Below, in pieces: positions 55,645 through 64,000 of a DNA stretch of 64,000 bases; the stretch's first letter is position 1, and every line of letters begins with the position of its first letter. Location: NCBI RefSeq assembly GCF_016428915.1, contig NZ_JAELTP010000005.1, forward strand, positions 1 through 64,000, given 5' to 3'. The translations under genes were made by a program, and so were the position numbers. A model generated the notes under the pieces. It had not been told where the DNA came from, searched no databases, and saw nothing but the letters and a program-made list of their open reading frames with translations. Source of the stretch: Pandoraea sp. ASV26. Its GTDB lineage: Bacteria; Pseudomonadota; Gammaproteobacteria; Burkholderiales; Burkholderiaceae.

Positions 55645-56092
55645 CCCGGGCCGCGCCAGTTATCGCGCCAGTTATTGGCAGACATTGCCACGCGTCCTGC
55701 GAACGACACGCCACCGCGTGGCAATGGCGCGACGGTGGCGATGTTGCATCGCACGATAAAAATCCAAGATTGCGGCCCCCGCAAGTGCCTCGCGCTTGGG
55801 TAGACTGTCGCTCGCGGGAAAATCGCGCCGGGCGGCATATCAGCGTGCCAAAGGTCCGGATGACGGGCGTTTTCGGCGCAATATCGGCCAAACGCCAACG
55901 GCCATGCAGGAAAAAATCCCGATTGTCTTGTCAGAAAAAAACCCACAAGGGAAAACCTGTGGAAAGCGGCATGAAACGAGGATTGCAGCCACCAAAATCG
56001 CTGGCGTCTTTAGCTATAATGGCCCACAATCCATCGGACACCTGCCGGACCAAGGTCCGGCCATGAGCGCGTTTGCCTTAACGGGGAAGCAC
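55645..56092. other. Intergenic region upstream of the GGDEF-EAL gene
   Basis: No supported gene. A TATAAT at 56014-56019 (in AGCTATAATGG) could be a -10 element, without a good -35. An AT-rich stretch with AAAAAATCCC and GAAAAAAACCC lies at 55910-55945. Confidence 0.35.
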
Positions 56093-56162
56093 ATGAGCGG
56101 CAGCGCGCTCGACGTGATGCATGCACAGACAACAACAATGAGTTCAGATCGACTCCCAGCCG

Positions 56163-57911
56163 GTGTGCCTTTGGTCGAGCCTTCGACCATGGCAGCGGCA
56201 ATCGCCGAGGGTAGCCCCCCCGGCGCCAGCGCCGGCATTGTCCCGTGCGCTGGTCGAGCTGACCGGCGGACTCTCGGCGCACGTCGCTGCCGACGGCCGC
56301 TTCCTGTTCATTGCCGAAGCCTCCCTGCGTCTGCTCGAGTATTCGCGTGAGTACCTCGACCACGCCACCCTCTTCGAGCTGACCGGCATCGAAGATGTGC
56401 CGATGCTGCAAGACGCCTTCTCCGCCGCCCAGACACTCGGTCCCCAGCAGTGCACGGTACGCCTGTTGCGCGGTCTGACCGACCGTATCTGGATTCGTCT
56501 GCGCATCGCGCAATACACGCCGCGTATCGCAGGTTCGAACGCCTCGTTTATCGTGCATGGCGAAGACATCACGGCCTTCAAGGAAAACGAAGCGCGCCTG
56601 TCCGATCTGGCCGTGCGCGACGCCGTGACCGGGCTGGGCAATCGTCAGTACATCCAGCAATGCATTCTCGAAGCCATTCAACACGCCCGTGAAGGCGGCC
56701 CGAACTTCGCCGTCGCCTTGCTCGATCTGGACGGCTTCAAGAAGGTCAACGATTCGCTCGGCCACGATGTGGGCGATCAGCTCCTGCGCGACGCGGGTCA
56801 ACGTCTGATCGCGCAGATTCGCGAGACCGACATGGCCGCGCGCATGGGCGGCGACGAGTTCGTGCTGATACTGCCGGGCTGCGACAACGAACAGGCGCTC
56901 GGCGGGATCATGAAGCGTCTGCTCTCTGCCGTGCAGCAACCGTTCCAGGTTGGCGACCAGTTGCTGCACCTCACGACGAGCATCGGTGTGTCGTTTTTCC
57001 CGCAGCATGGCGATTCGCCCGGCTTGCTCATCAAGCACGCCGACGCCGCCATGTACTGCGCCAAGGATCGCGGCCGCAACGGCCTGTTCGTCTACACGGA
57101 CGATCTGGGCGACCTGCATCGCAAGGCGTTCTCGCTGGAATCGGCCATGTTCGAGGCCATTCACAACGGCGAATTCAGTTTGCACTACCAACCGATCTGC
57201 GATCCGATTTCGCTGAACGTCAAAGGTGTGGAAGCGCTCATGCGCTGGCACCCGGCGCTCGGCCCGGTCTCGCCGGCCGAGTTCATTCCGCTGGCCGAAG
57301 CCAATGGCCTGATCAACCTGCTGGGCGGCTGGGCATTGCGCGCCGCCTGCATGCAACTCGCGCGCTGGGATCGCACCCGGCTCGACGGGCTGTACATGTC
57401 GGTCAACGTCTCGGCGCAGCAATTTCACCATCCGTCGTTCCCCAGCCTCGTCTGGCAAGCGATTGCCGACTCGGGCGTGGAAGGTCAGCGGCTGGTGCTC
57501 GAAATTACCGAAAGCGTGCTCATGCGCGACCCGGAGCAGGCCAATCTGGTCCTGCGCGAGTTGCAGACACTGGGCGTGCGTTTCGCCGTCGACGACTTCG
57601 GCGCAGGCTACTCGAGCCTGGGATACCTCAAACGTTTCCCGCTCTCTGCGCTCAAAATCGACCGCAGCTTCGTGAAAGACATGCCCACGTCACCGAACGA
57701 CCGTACGATTGTGACGGCCGTTCTCGGGCTGGCGCGCGAGCTGGGGCTGTCGGCAGTTGCCGAAGGCGTCGAGACGGAAGAACAACGGCAGATGCTGATC
57801 GAGCGCGGCTGTCATTCCATCCAGGGCTGGCTGGTGTCGAAAGCCCTGCCTGCGGGAGAACTCGAGGCGGCCTTTGCGAGCGGGCGTCTCAATGTGGATG
57901 CCGGCCACTGA
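56163..57911 (+). CDS. Diguanylate cyclase/phosphodiesterase (PAS-GGDEF-EAL)
   Basis: 582 residues as an open frame from GTG 56163. A PAS-like sensor spans about 30-140 (LSAHVAADGRFLFIAEASLRLL). The GGDEF domain spans about 150-310 with an intact GGDEF motif at 229-233. The EAL domain spans about 325-575 with EAL at 357-359, followed by NVSAQQFHHPSFP, ITESVLMRD, DDFGAGYSSLGYLKRFPLSALKID split by motif, and AEGVETEEQ. Both catalytic sites look competent, so the protein may make and degrade cyclic-di-GMP. A second frame (56093 onward: MSGSALDVMHAQ, MSSDRLPAGVPLVEPSTMA) with GGGGAAG before its ATG looks like the true N-terminus. It joins this frame if one C is removed from a C7 tract at 56215-56221. 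The HDOD gene follows 18 bases later. Confidence 0.85.
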   Translation: MCLWSSLRPWQRQSPRVAPPAPAPALSRALVELTGGLSAHVAADGRFLFIAEASLRLLEYSREYLDHATLFELTGIEDVPMLQDAFSAAQTLGPQQCTVRLLRGLTDRIWIRLRIAQYTPRIAGSNASFIVHGEDITAFKENEARLSDLAVRDAVTGLGNRQYIQQCILEAIQHAREGGPNFAVALLDLDGFKKVNDSLGHDVGDQLLRDAGQRLIAQIRETDMAARMGGDEFVLILPGCDNEQALGGIMKRLLSAVQQPFQVGDQLLHLTTSIGVSFFPQHGDSPGLLIKHADAAMYCAKDRGRNGLFVYTDDLGDLHRKAFSLESAMFEAIHNGEFSLHYQPICDPISLNVKGVEALMRWHPALGPVSPAEFIPLAEANGLINLLGGWALRAACMQLARWDRTRLDGLYMSVNVSAQQFHHPSFPSLVWQAIADSGVEGQRLVLEITESVLMRDPEQANLVLRELQTLGVRFAVDDFGAGYSSLGYLKRFPLSALKIDRSFVKDMPTSPNDRTIVTAVLGLARELGLSAVAEGVETEEQRQMLIERGCHSIQGWLVSKALPAGELEAAFASGRLNVDAGH

Positions 57912-57929
57912 CCGGACATCCCCGCTACC

Positions 57930-59429
57930 ATGAGCCTTACCAAAGAAAAAACGCTCGAATTACTGTGGCAGCGCATGGCCGAGCGCGGCGACTTTCCGTC
58001 GCTGCAACGCTCGGTCACGGGCATCGTGTCTGCCATGCAAAGCGAGAACACGAGCACGGCCGACCTGGCGTCGTCCGTGCTCTCCGACTTCGCCCTCACG
58101 CAGAAAGTGATCCGCCTGGCCAACTCCGCCATGTATGCGCCGTTCGGCTGCAACGTGACGACGGTCTCGCGCGCGATCATGATTCTGGGCGTCGATACGA
58201 TCGGGCACCTTGCGCTGAGCCTGAAGCTGCTCGAGGGTTTCGGCGAAGTGGCCGCGCGTCGCGACGACATGGCCCGCGAGCTGGCCCGCGCCACGCTGGC
58301 CGGTGCCTTCGCGCGTGACATCACGGCGAAGAACGGCATTCGCGATGGTGAGGAAGCGGTCGTCTGCACGTTGCTCCACCACGTTGCGCGACTGCTCGTG
58401 ACCTATTGTTTCCCGAACGAGTGGGTGGAAATCCAGACCATCGCTGCCGAGCAAGGTATCAGCGACAGCGACGCCTGCGAGCAGGTACTGAGCATCTCGT
58501 TCCCCGAACTGGCCGAAGCCGCCGCCCGCAAGTGGGGTCTGCCGGAGTCGATTGCGACGAGCATGCGCCCGATCGATCTCGAAGGCGACGCCCCGCTCTC
58601 GCACGCCGACTGGCTGTGCGCTGTGGCGAACATGTCCAACGAGATGGTGACGGAACTCACGCGCGGGGCAGATCCGGCGCGTCTGGCCGAACTGGCGGAG
58701 CGCTATGCCGAGCGTCTTGCCCTGGACATCAGCGAAGTGGTTTCCGTCGGCGAAGAGATGGCGCGCGATACGAGCCATCAGGAATTCATCGCGATCAGCA
58801 CCGGGGCGTCGAACACGCGTCAGCCGCCGGCAGGCAAGCCGCTGGACTCGGCGCGACGTCTGGCCGACGGTCTCTCGGAAGTGCGCGCCGCCACCGGCGA
58901 GACCGATGCCGTGGGCCTGCTCAATCTCACGCTTGAGGCGATTCTTCAGTCGTTGGGCTTCGTCAATTGCGCGGCCTTCGTGCGCGCCCCGGCGGGCAAG
59001 GTCTTCGAGATGCGTTTCGGCATCGGACGCGACGTGCAGCCGTTGCTGGGCCTCACGTTCCCCGAAGCGTTCGAACCGGACGTCTTCCATCTGGCCTTGA
59101 CCAATGGCCGGGCGATTCTGATCGACAACGCGCGCGAGCCGCGCATCGTGCCGCGTATTCCGATGTGGCACCGTCAGCATTTCTCGAACGTGAAATCGTT
59201 CTTCCTGCTGCCGGTTCGCCAGCGCAACCAGACCGTGGCACTGCTCTACGGTGACTGGGGCGGCGCGCTGTGCGCGGGCGGTATCGGCGCGAAGGAAATG
59301 GAGTTCCTGCACCACATGGGCGAAGAGATCTCCAGCAAGCTCGAAAGCGTGGCGCAGCAAAACGCCGCCGCCGGCAATACCGCCGATTCGCTCGCCCGTC
59401 GGCCGTCCGGCACGACTGGCGCACGCTGA
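57930..59429 (+). CDS. HDOD-GAF signalling protein
   Basis: 499 residues. The HDOD domain spans about 15-215: SVLSDFALTQKVIRLANSAMY, TTVSRAIMILGVDTIGHLAL, and VCTLLHHVARLLVTYCFP, with the helical HD-like fold but without the full HD-GYP catalytic set. A GAF-like domain spans about 315-470 (GLLNLTLEAILQSLGFVNCAAF, FFLLPVRQRNQTVALLYGDWGG). HDOD proteins act in regulation of motility, stress or cyclic-di-GMP pathways without a known catalytic activity. It starts 18 bases after the GGDEF-EAL gene, so the two form a probable signalling operon. The tail of about 25 residues is low-complexity. Confidence 0.85.
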   Translation: MSLTKEKTLELLWQRMAERGDFPSLQRSVTGIVSAMQSENTSTADLASSVLSDFALTQKVIRLANSAMYAPFGCNVTTVSRAIMILGVDTIGHLALSLKLLEGFGEVAARRDDMARELARATLAGAFARDITAKNGIRDGEEAVVCTLLHHVARLLVTYCFPNEWVEIQTIAAEQGISDSDACEQVLSISFPELAEAAARKWGLPESIATSMRPIDLEGDAPLSHADWLCAVANMSNEMVTELTRGADPARLAELAERYAERLALDISEVVSVGEEMARDTSHQEFIAISTGASNTRQPPAGKPLDSARRLADGLSEVRAATGETDAVGLLNLTLEAILQSLGFVNCAAFVRAPAGKVFEMRFGIGRDVQPLLGLTFPEAFEPDVFHLALTNGRAILIDNAREPRIVPRIPMWHRQHFSNVKSFFLLPVRQRNQTVALLYGDWGGALCAGGIGAKEMEFLHHMGEEISSKLESVAQQNAAAGNTADSLARRPSGTTGAR

Positions 59430-59442
59430 GGCACCCGGCCTC

Positions 59443-59472
59443 GCCAAGCCCGCCGATCTCCGGCGGCTTGGC
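59443..59472 (+). terminator. Hairpin after the HDOD gene
   Basis: GCCAAGCC(C)GCCG pairs with CGGCGGCTTGGC with one bulged C. There is no T-tract, so it may be a weak or factor-dependent terminator. Confidence 0.35.
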
Positions 59473-60067
59473 GGCGAATGACCCCGCGTGCATCCGGTTC
59501 GGGTGCCCGCCTCCGTCTCCACTTCCTTTCTGTTGATCGCCAATGCCCGGCCTTTTCTGGTCGGCATGTGTCGCGGCGTGTCGCGGCGTGTTGTGGCGTG
59601 TCGCTTCCCCCCTCCCCCGATCTCCCGATCTCCCATCGTTACCAGTCCGAGCGTTCGCTGGCAAACAGCTTCCGTGCGCCTTCGTTTGTCTCCGCGATTC
59701 ATACGTCAAACACAATCTTTAGTATTGCGGATTCGATATGAACCGCTGCGGCGCGCCGGTATCCGCCGCCATGCACTGGACGATTCCAACGTGGACACAC
59801 ACCTTTCGCGACACGCCTCCAATGACGTCCCGATGGCATCGATCCCATATGGCATAAGGCTTTCCCGGCGCTCGGCCATGACGCCGCGGGCGGGCGTAAC
59901 ATGTCGCCATACCGCAGTTTTCCGCCATGACGGCTTGCCGGTTGTCGCGCGCGGAGAAGGCATCGCCGCCGCGATGGCTTTTTGACTGCACTCGCTGCGT
60001 CCCGGTAAAAAATTTACGCTCGATTCCGCCATGTAAATCAAATCGTACCGTTGGATCAGGAGAAGAC
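59473..60067. other. Intergenic region with a short tandem repeat
   Basis: No supported gene; the frames at 59488-59985 and others have poor composition. The 10-bp unit TGTCGCGGCG occurs about 3.5 times at 59569-59604. The AT-richer stretch around 59690-59730 and 60005-60055 may hold the permease promoter. Confidence 0.4.
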
Positions 60068-61438
60068 ATGACGCAATCTGCTGCTGTACCGGTGCATCCG
60101 GTCGACGAGCGCCTGCCGCTCCCCAAGTTGTTCACGCTGGGATTGCAACACGTGCTGGTGATGTATGCGGGGGCGGTGGCGGTACCGCTGATCGTTGGCG
60201 GCGCGCTCAAGATGTCGGTCGATCAGATCGCCTTTCTGATCAACGCGGATCTCTTTGCCTGCGGTATCGCCACCTTGATCCAGACGCTCGGCCTCTGGAT
60301 CTTCGGCCTGCGTCTGCCGATCATGATGGGCGTGACGTTCACCGCTGTCACACCGATGATCGCCATCGGCACGAATCCCGATCTGGGGTTGCTCGATATC
60401 TACGGCGCGACCATTGCCGCCGGTCTGATCGGCATTCTGATCGCGCCATTCATCGGGAAACTGCTGCGGCTGTTCCCGCCGGTGGTGACCGGAACCGTCA
60501 TCACGGTGATCGGCATCTCGCTCATGGGCGTGGGTATCAACTGGGCCGCAGGCGGCTTCGGCAATCCCGACTATGGCAATCCGCTCTATCTGGGGGTGTC
60601 GTTCGCGGTACTGCTGTGCATTCTGTTCATCACCAAGTACGTACGCGGTTTCTTCTCCAACATCGCGGTGCTGCTGGGCATTCTGTTCGGCACCATCGTG
60701 GCGATTGCGCTGGGCAAAGTGTCGTTTGCGGGCGTGTCCGAAGCCCCGTGGTTCGGTGTCATCATGCCGTTCCATTTCGGCGCACCGCGCTTCGATCCGA
60801 TTGCCATCGCGACCATGACGCTGGTCATGCTCGTCACGTTCATCGAGTCGACCGGCATGTTCCTCGCGGTGGGCGACATCGTGGGTCGTCCGGTCGATCA
60901 GAAGACGCTGGTGCGCGGGTTGCGTGTCGACGGGCTGGGCACGATGATCGGCGGCATCTTCAATACGTTCCCGTACACCTCGTTCTCGCAGAACGTGGGG
61001 CTGGTCGGTGTGACGGGCGTCAAAAGCCGCTGGGTGTGTGCGATGGGCGGCCTGATCCTGATCGCGCTGGGCATGTTTCCGAAGGTGGCGCACGTGGTGG
61101 CGTCGGTGCCGCAGTTCGTGTTGGGTGGCGCGGGCATCGTGATGTTCGGCATGGTCACGGCCACAGGGGTGAAAATTCTCTCGACGGTGGATCTCTCGAA
61201 GAATCGCTACAACCTGTACATCATTGCGATCAGCATTGGCGTGGGGATGATTCCGGTGGCCTCGGACAAGTTCTTCATGAAGCTGCCGCACGCGCTTGCC
61301 CCGTTCTTCCACAGCGGCATTCTGCTCGCGTCGATCAGCGCGGTGCTGCTCAACGCGCACTTCAACGGCTTGCGCAGCGAGGAAGAAGCGAGCGCACTCG
61401 CGCAAGAGGCTGGCAAACAGGCAGACGCCGCGCATTGA
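60068..61438 (+). CDS. NCS2 family xanthine/uracil-type permease
   Basis: 456 residues from ATG 60068, preceded by CAGGAGA at a seven-base distance; the frame back to 59927 is not conserved. About 14 membrane segments. NAT/NCS2 marks are FTLGLQHVLVMYAGAVAVPLI split by motif, ADLFACGIATLIQTLGLWIFG, GVTFTAVTPMIAIG, the signature region FIESTGMFLAVGDIVGRP (Glu of substrate site), and FPYTSFSQNVGLVGVTGVKSRW split by the NAT motif. It most resembles XanP/XanQ/UacT-type xanthine or urate:H+ symporters rather than UraA, but specificity is not certain. No purine catabolic genes are adjacent. The next gene is convergent. Confidence 0.88.
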   Translation: MTQSAAVPVHPVDERLPLPKLFTLGLQHVLVMYAGAVAVPLIVGGALKMSVDQIAFLINADLFACGIATLIQTLGLWIFGLRLPIMMGVTFTAVTPMIAIGTNPDLGLLDIYGATIAAGLIGILIAPFIGKLLRLFPPVVTGTVITVIGISLMGVGINWAAGGFGNPDYGNPLYLGVSFAVLLCILFITKYVRGFFSNIAVLLGILFGTIVAIALGKVSFAGVSEAPWFGVIMPFHFGAPRFDPIAIATMTLVMLVTFIESTGMFLAVGDIVGRPVDQKTLVRGLRVDGLGTMIGGIFNTFPYTSFSQNVGLVGVTGVKSRWVCAMGGLILIALGMFPKVAHVVASVPQFVLGGAGIVMFGMVTATGVKILSTVDLSKNRYNLYIIAISIGVGMIPVASDKFFMKLPHALAPFFHSGILLASISAVLLNAHFNGLRSEEEASALAQEAGKQADAAH

Positions 61439-61504
61439 TGCAGCGATGGCACGTCGGCCGGGGTATCAATGCAAGGGCCCGGCCGGCGTGTTGTGCGACA
61501 GCGC

Positions 61505-61816
61505 TCACGCCGCGGCGAGCATATCCCGGGCGCGACGCTTGATCTCGCGCAGCACGTCGACCATGCTGGCGCGGGCGATCTCGGCATCGTAATGATTTTG
61601 CAGATTGAGCCAGCTCTGCGCGTCGACACCGAAGAACGCGCCCAGACGCAGCGCCGTATCGACGGTGATGGCTCGCTTGCCGAGCACGATTTCGTTGATG
61701 CGGCGAGGCGGCACATCGATGGCTTTCGCCAGCGCGTATTGAGAAATCCCCATCGGGCCCAGCCACTCCTGCGCGAGAATCTCGCCGGGTGTTGCGAGCG
61801 GTACTTGTCGGGTCAT
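61505..61816 (-). CDS. higA: HigA-type antitoxin (addiction-module HTH protein)
   Basis: 103 residues, ATG 61816 with GGGAGG six bases upstream. HigA/VapI pattern: PGEILAQEWLGPMGISQYALAKAIDVPPRRINEIVLGKRAITVDTALRLG is here spread over residues 10-58, an XRE-type helix-turn-helix, followed by FFGVDAQSWLNLQNHYD. The C-terminal 25 residues are basic. HigA binds HigB toxin and the operon promoter. The toxin gene just upstream is only a fragment, so this is an orphan antitoxin, perhaps kept for regulation or protection against other HigB toxins. Confidence 0.85.
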   Translation of the reverse strand: MTRQVPLATPGEILAQEWLGPMGISQYALAKAIDVPPRRINEIVLGKRAITVDTALRLGAFFGVDAQSWLNLQNHYDAEIARASMVDVLREIKRRARDMLAAA

Positions 61817-61879
61817 GATTGGCCTCCCTCGATCTTTAGCAGAATCAGCAGAAATATCGGAACGCGCCCGAACATCCGA

Positions 61880-62020
61880 TCAGTGGTAGTCCACGATCTC
61901 AACGTCAGAGGCGTTGCCCGCATCGAAGCGAAAGCACAAGCGCCACTGATCGTTGATCCGAATGCTGTACTGCCCCAGCCGCTTGCCTCGAAGCGCCTCC
62001 AGCCGGGGGGCCGAAGACAC
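61880..62020 (-). pseudogene. higB: HigB-type toxin gene remnant
   Basis: A 46-codon open stretch, GTG 62020 to TGA 61880, reads RLEALRGKRLGQYSIRIND and QWRLCFRFDAG, ending VEIVDYH, the hallmark C-terminal half of HigB/RelE-family toxins. The N-terminal half is missing: dnaE2 ends only 20 bases upstream. A related frame (ATG 62025, VCLRPPG) suggests an additional slip at a C6 run. With the first strand and helices gone it should be inactive. It lies in the normal place, directly before higA. Confidence 0.7.
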
Positions 62021-62040
62021 ACCATCCTATCGAAATCCCT

Positions 62041-64000
62041 TCAGTGAAAGTTCCGACTCGAGATCGCGAGTTCGCCCAGCATCGACGAGAGATCGACCAG
62101 GCGATGGGCGACCAGATGGGTCACTCGCTCCTCGCGTTGCCAGACACCTTCCACGCCCAATAAGGACGACGCCAGCAACGCCTTGCGCTGCGTCTCGACC
62201 AGATCGGGCCAGACGATCACGTTGATGACGCCCGTCTCGTCTTCCAGCGACACGAAGACCGTGCCGTTGGCCGTGCCCGGTCGCTGTCTTACGGTCACAA
62301 TGCCAGCCGTGCGCACCCGATGTCCGTTCACGGCCTCGGCCAGCAACGCCTTCGCCGTTCGCACCTGCATCCTCGTGAGCTTCTCCCGCAACAGCAACAA
62401 CGGATGACGACGCAATGTCAGTCCCGTGCTCGCGTAATCGGCCACGATGTCCTGCCCCTCGGGCATCGGCGGCAAGATCACCTGCTCATCGCGGCTGCCC
62501 GGCACGGCGTCGCGCAACACGGTCGCCCCCAGCAGCGGCGTGGGCGGCTGCCATGCCGCAACTGTCCAGCGCGCCTGACGCCGGCCGCCCAGCAATGCCG
62601 AGAGCGCATCGGCGGCAGCGAGCGCGTCGAGATCCCGCCGCGACAGGGTGGCCCGCGCCGTCAGATCGTCGATGTCGGTGAACGGCCGCTGCCGGCGCGC
62701 GCGTTCGATCGCCTTCGCGCCCTCGTCGGACAAGCCCTTGACCAATGACAACCCCAATCGCACCGCCGGCCGGCGGGCGTCGCCATACCGCCCGATCCGT
62801 GCCTCGGGACGCGACTCGACATCGCTCACGCAAACATCGACCGCGCGCACCTCGACACGATGCCGCCGCGCATCCTGCACCAATTGCGACGCCGAATAGA
62901 ACCCCATCGGCAAACTGTTGAGCAACCCGCACAGGAACATCTCCGGCGCATGGCACTTGAGCCATGCACTCGCATACGCGAGCAACGCGAAGCTCGCCGC
63001 ATGACTCTCGGGAAAACCGTACTCGCCAAAGCCTTCGATCTGCCGGCAGATAGCCTCGGCAAACTCGAGCGGATAACCGTTCTTCAGCATCCCGCCGATG
63101 ATGCGCGTCTGGAATTTCTCCAGCCCGCCCTTGCGCTTCCAAGCCGCCATCGAACGACGCAACTGATCGGCATCCCCCGGCGTGAAGTCGGCGGCGATCA
63201 TCGCGATCTGCATCACCTGCTCCTGAAAGATCGGCACCCCCAGCGTGCGCTCTAGCGCCGCTTTGATTTCCTCACGCGGATAAATCACCTTCTCCTTGCC
63301 CTGCTTGCGACGCAGATACGGATGCACCATGCCCCCCTGAATCGGCCCCGGCCGCACAATCGCCACTTCGATCACCAGATCGTAGAACTTGTCCGGCTTC
63401 AGACGCGGCAACATGCTCATCTGCGCACGCGATTCGATCTGAAAGACGCCCACGGTATCCGCACGACGAATCATCCCGTACGTCGCCGGGTCGTCTCGCG
63501 GAATGTCGGCGAGCGCCATCGGTGCGCCACGCCACTCGCCAAGCAGATCGAGCGTGCGACGCAACGCGCTCAGCATGCCGAGCGCCAGCACATCGACCTT
63601 GAGCAGTTTGAGTGTCTCGATATCGTCCTTGTCCCATTGAATGACGTAGCGGTTCTCCATCGCAGCCGGGGCAATGGGCACCAGCCGGGAAAGCCTGTCG
63701 CGCGAAATCACGAAGCCACCGACGTGCTGCGAAAGATGCCGCGGGAAACCGATTAGCCGTGCGACCAGATCAGCCCATAACTGCGTGGTCGGGGCCTCTG
63801 AAGAAAGCCCCTGTGCCGCCATGCGCGCGAGCAGATTCTCGCGGCCATCCCACCACTGCTGACTCTGCGCGACCTGCTCGACGATCGACAGATCGATGCC
63901 CAGCGCCCGCCCCGTGTCGCGCACCGCACTGCGCATGCGGTACGAGATCACCGTCGCGGCAAGCGCGGCGCGGTCGGTGCCGTACTTCTTGTAGATGTAC
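62041..64000 (-). CDS. dnaE2: Error-prone DNA polymerase DnaE2 (ImuC), 3' part (start outside window)
   Basis: The frame is open to the right edge (YIYKKYGTDRAALAATVISYR at the end), so this is the C-terminal 653 or so residues of a protein normally about 1,050 long. Seen are part of the palm (QWDKDDIETLKLLKVDVLALGML, with the third catalytic Asp region), VRPGPIQGGMVHPYLRRKQG, the fingers (IFQEQVMQIAMIAADFTPGD, FGEYGFPESHAASFALLAYAS), tandem helix-hairpin-helix, and a C-terminal OB fold (RTAGIVTVRQRPGTANGTVF). GMVHPYL and the missing beta-binding tail separate DnaE2 from replicative DnaE1. It acts in SOS translesion synthesis with ImuA-ImuB, whose genes should lie to the right. Confidence 0.9.
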   Translation of the reverse strand, partial: YIYKKYGTDRAALAATVISYRMRSAVRDTGRALGIDLSIVEQVAQSQQWWDGRENLLARMAAQGLSSEAPTTQLWADLVARLIGFPRHLSQHVGGFVISRDRLSRLVPIAPAAMENRYVIQWDKDDIETLKLLKVDVLALGMLSALRRTLDLLGEWRGAPMALADIPRDDPATYGMIRRADTVGVFQIESRAQMSMLPRLKPDKFYDLVIEVAIVRPGPIQGGMVHPYLRRKQGKEKVIYPREEIKAALERTLGVPIFQEQVMQIAMIAADFTPGDADQLRRSMAAWKRKGGLEKFQTRIIGGMLKNGYPLEFAEAICRQIEGFGEYGFPESHAASFALLAYASAWLKCHAPEMFLCGLLNSLPMGFYSASQLVQDARRHRVEVRAVDVCVSDVESRPEARIGRYGDARRPAVRLGLSLVKGLSDEGAKAIERARRQRPFTDIDDLTARATLSRRDLDALAAADALSALLGGRRQARWTVAAWQPPTPLLGATVLRDAVPGSRDEQVILPPMPEGQDIVADYASTGLTLRRHPLLLLREKLTRMQVRTAKALLAEAVNGHRVRTAGIVTVRQRPGTANGTVFVSLEDETGVINVIVWPDLVETQRKALLASSLLGVEGVWQREERVTHLVAHRLVDLSSMLGELAISSRNFH

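Noticed and set aside
56010-57458. 482-codon frame antisense to the GGDEF-EAL gene
   Set aside because: No domain signal; explained by codon bias of the real gene.
57960-59702. 580-codon frame antisense to the HDOD gene
   Set aside because: Arg/Gly/His-rich and extends through a non-coding gap; no family match.
59488-59985. 165-codon ORF before the NCS2 permease
   Set aside because: Arg/Ser/Pro-rich and covers a tandem repeat; no ribosome site.

Overview
The window looks like chromosome from a high-GC Burkholderiales bacterium, most likely Pandoraea. The reasons are the gene families and codon use, an OmpC-type porin, a monomeric NADP-isocitrate dehydrogenase, a 1.7-kaa NAD-glutamate dehydrogenase, and a lasso-peptide cluster whose precursor matches my memory of pandonodin from Pandoraea norimbergensis. 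No database search was possible. All names rest on motifs, length and gene order.

Left end (1-3.3 kb): the 3' end of a CdiA/filamentous haemagglutinin gene with a VENN pretoxin motif. It is cut by an in-frame stop from a hydrophobic toxin-like C-terminus, which overlaps a small two-helix membrane protein that is a good immunity candidate. From 3.4 to 11 kb come a metabolite transporter and M20 peptidase pair with a divergent LysR regulator, an MdtD-like efflux pump and propionyl-CoA synthetase. From 11.3 to 15.9 kb lies a complete lasso-peptide operon on the minus strand in the order precursor, leader peptidase, macrolactam synthetase, ABC exporter.

From 16 to 21.2 kb is housekeeping DNA: mltD, gloB, a YafS-like methyltransferase, rnhA and dnaQ, a gene neighbourhood shared with enterobacteria. 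A tRNA-Val(CAC) gene at 21.5 kb is the target of a 5.5-kb integrated island bounded by a 54-bp direct repeat. The island carries a frameshifted tyrosine integrase, a broken DUF6680 gene, a DUF4062 protein, a protein with a nuclease-like EVK motif, and two tiny ORFs.

From 27.7 to 43.8 kb are icd, several major-facilitator transporters, PhzF, a TetR/hydrolase pair, a porin, an AzgA-type purine permease, and a GNAT/MocR divergent pair with TGGTRC operator repeats. The 1-kb gap before the porin holds two inverted copies of a roughly 215-bp repeat. Each copy is headed by a long hairpin; the 23-nt loop is identical in both but the stem sequences differ.

From 43.9 to 64 kb are NAD-GDH, dbpA, a lipoprotein, and a locus for D-amino-acid or glutamate use (LysR, DadA, binding protein, Asp/Glu racemase). 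Then come a GGDEF-EAL protein with an apparent slip at a C7 tract, an HDOD-GAF protein, a xanthine/uracil-type permease, an intact HigA beside a remnant of HigB, and the 3' part of dnaE2 running off the right edge.
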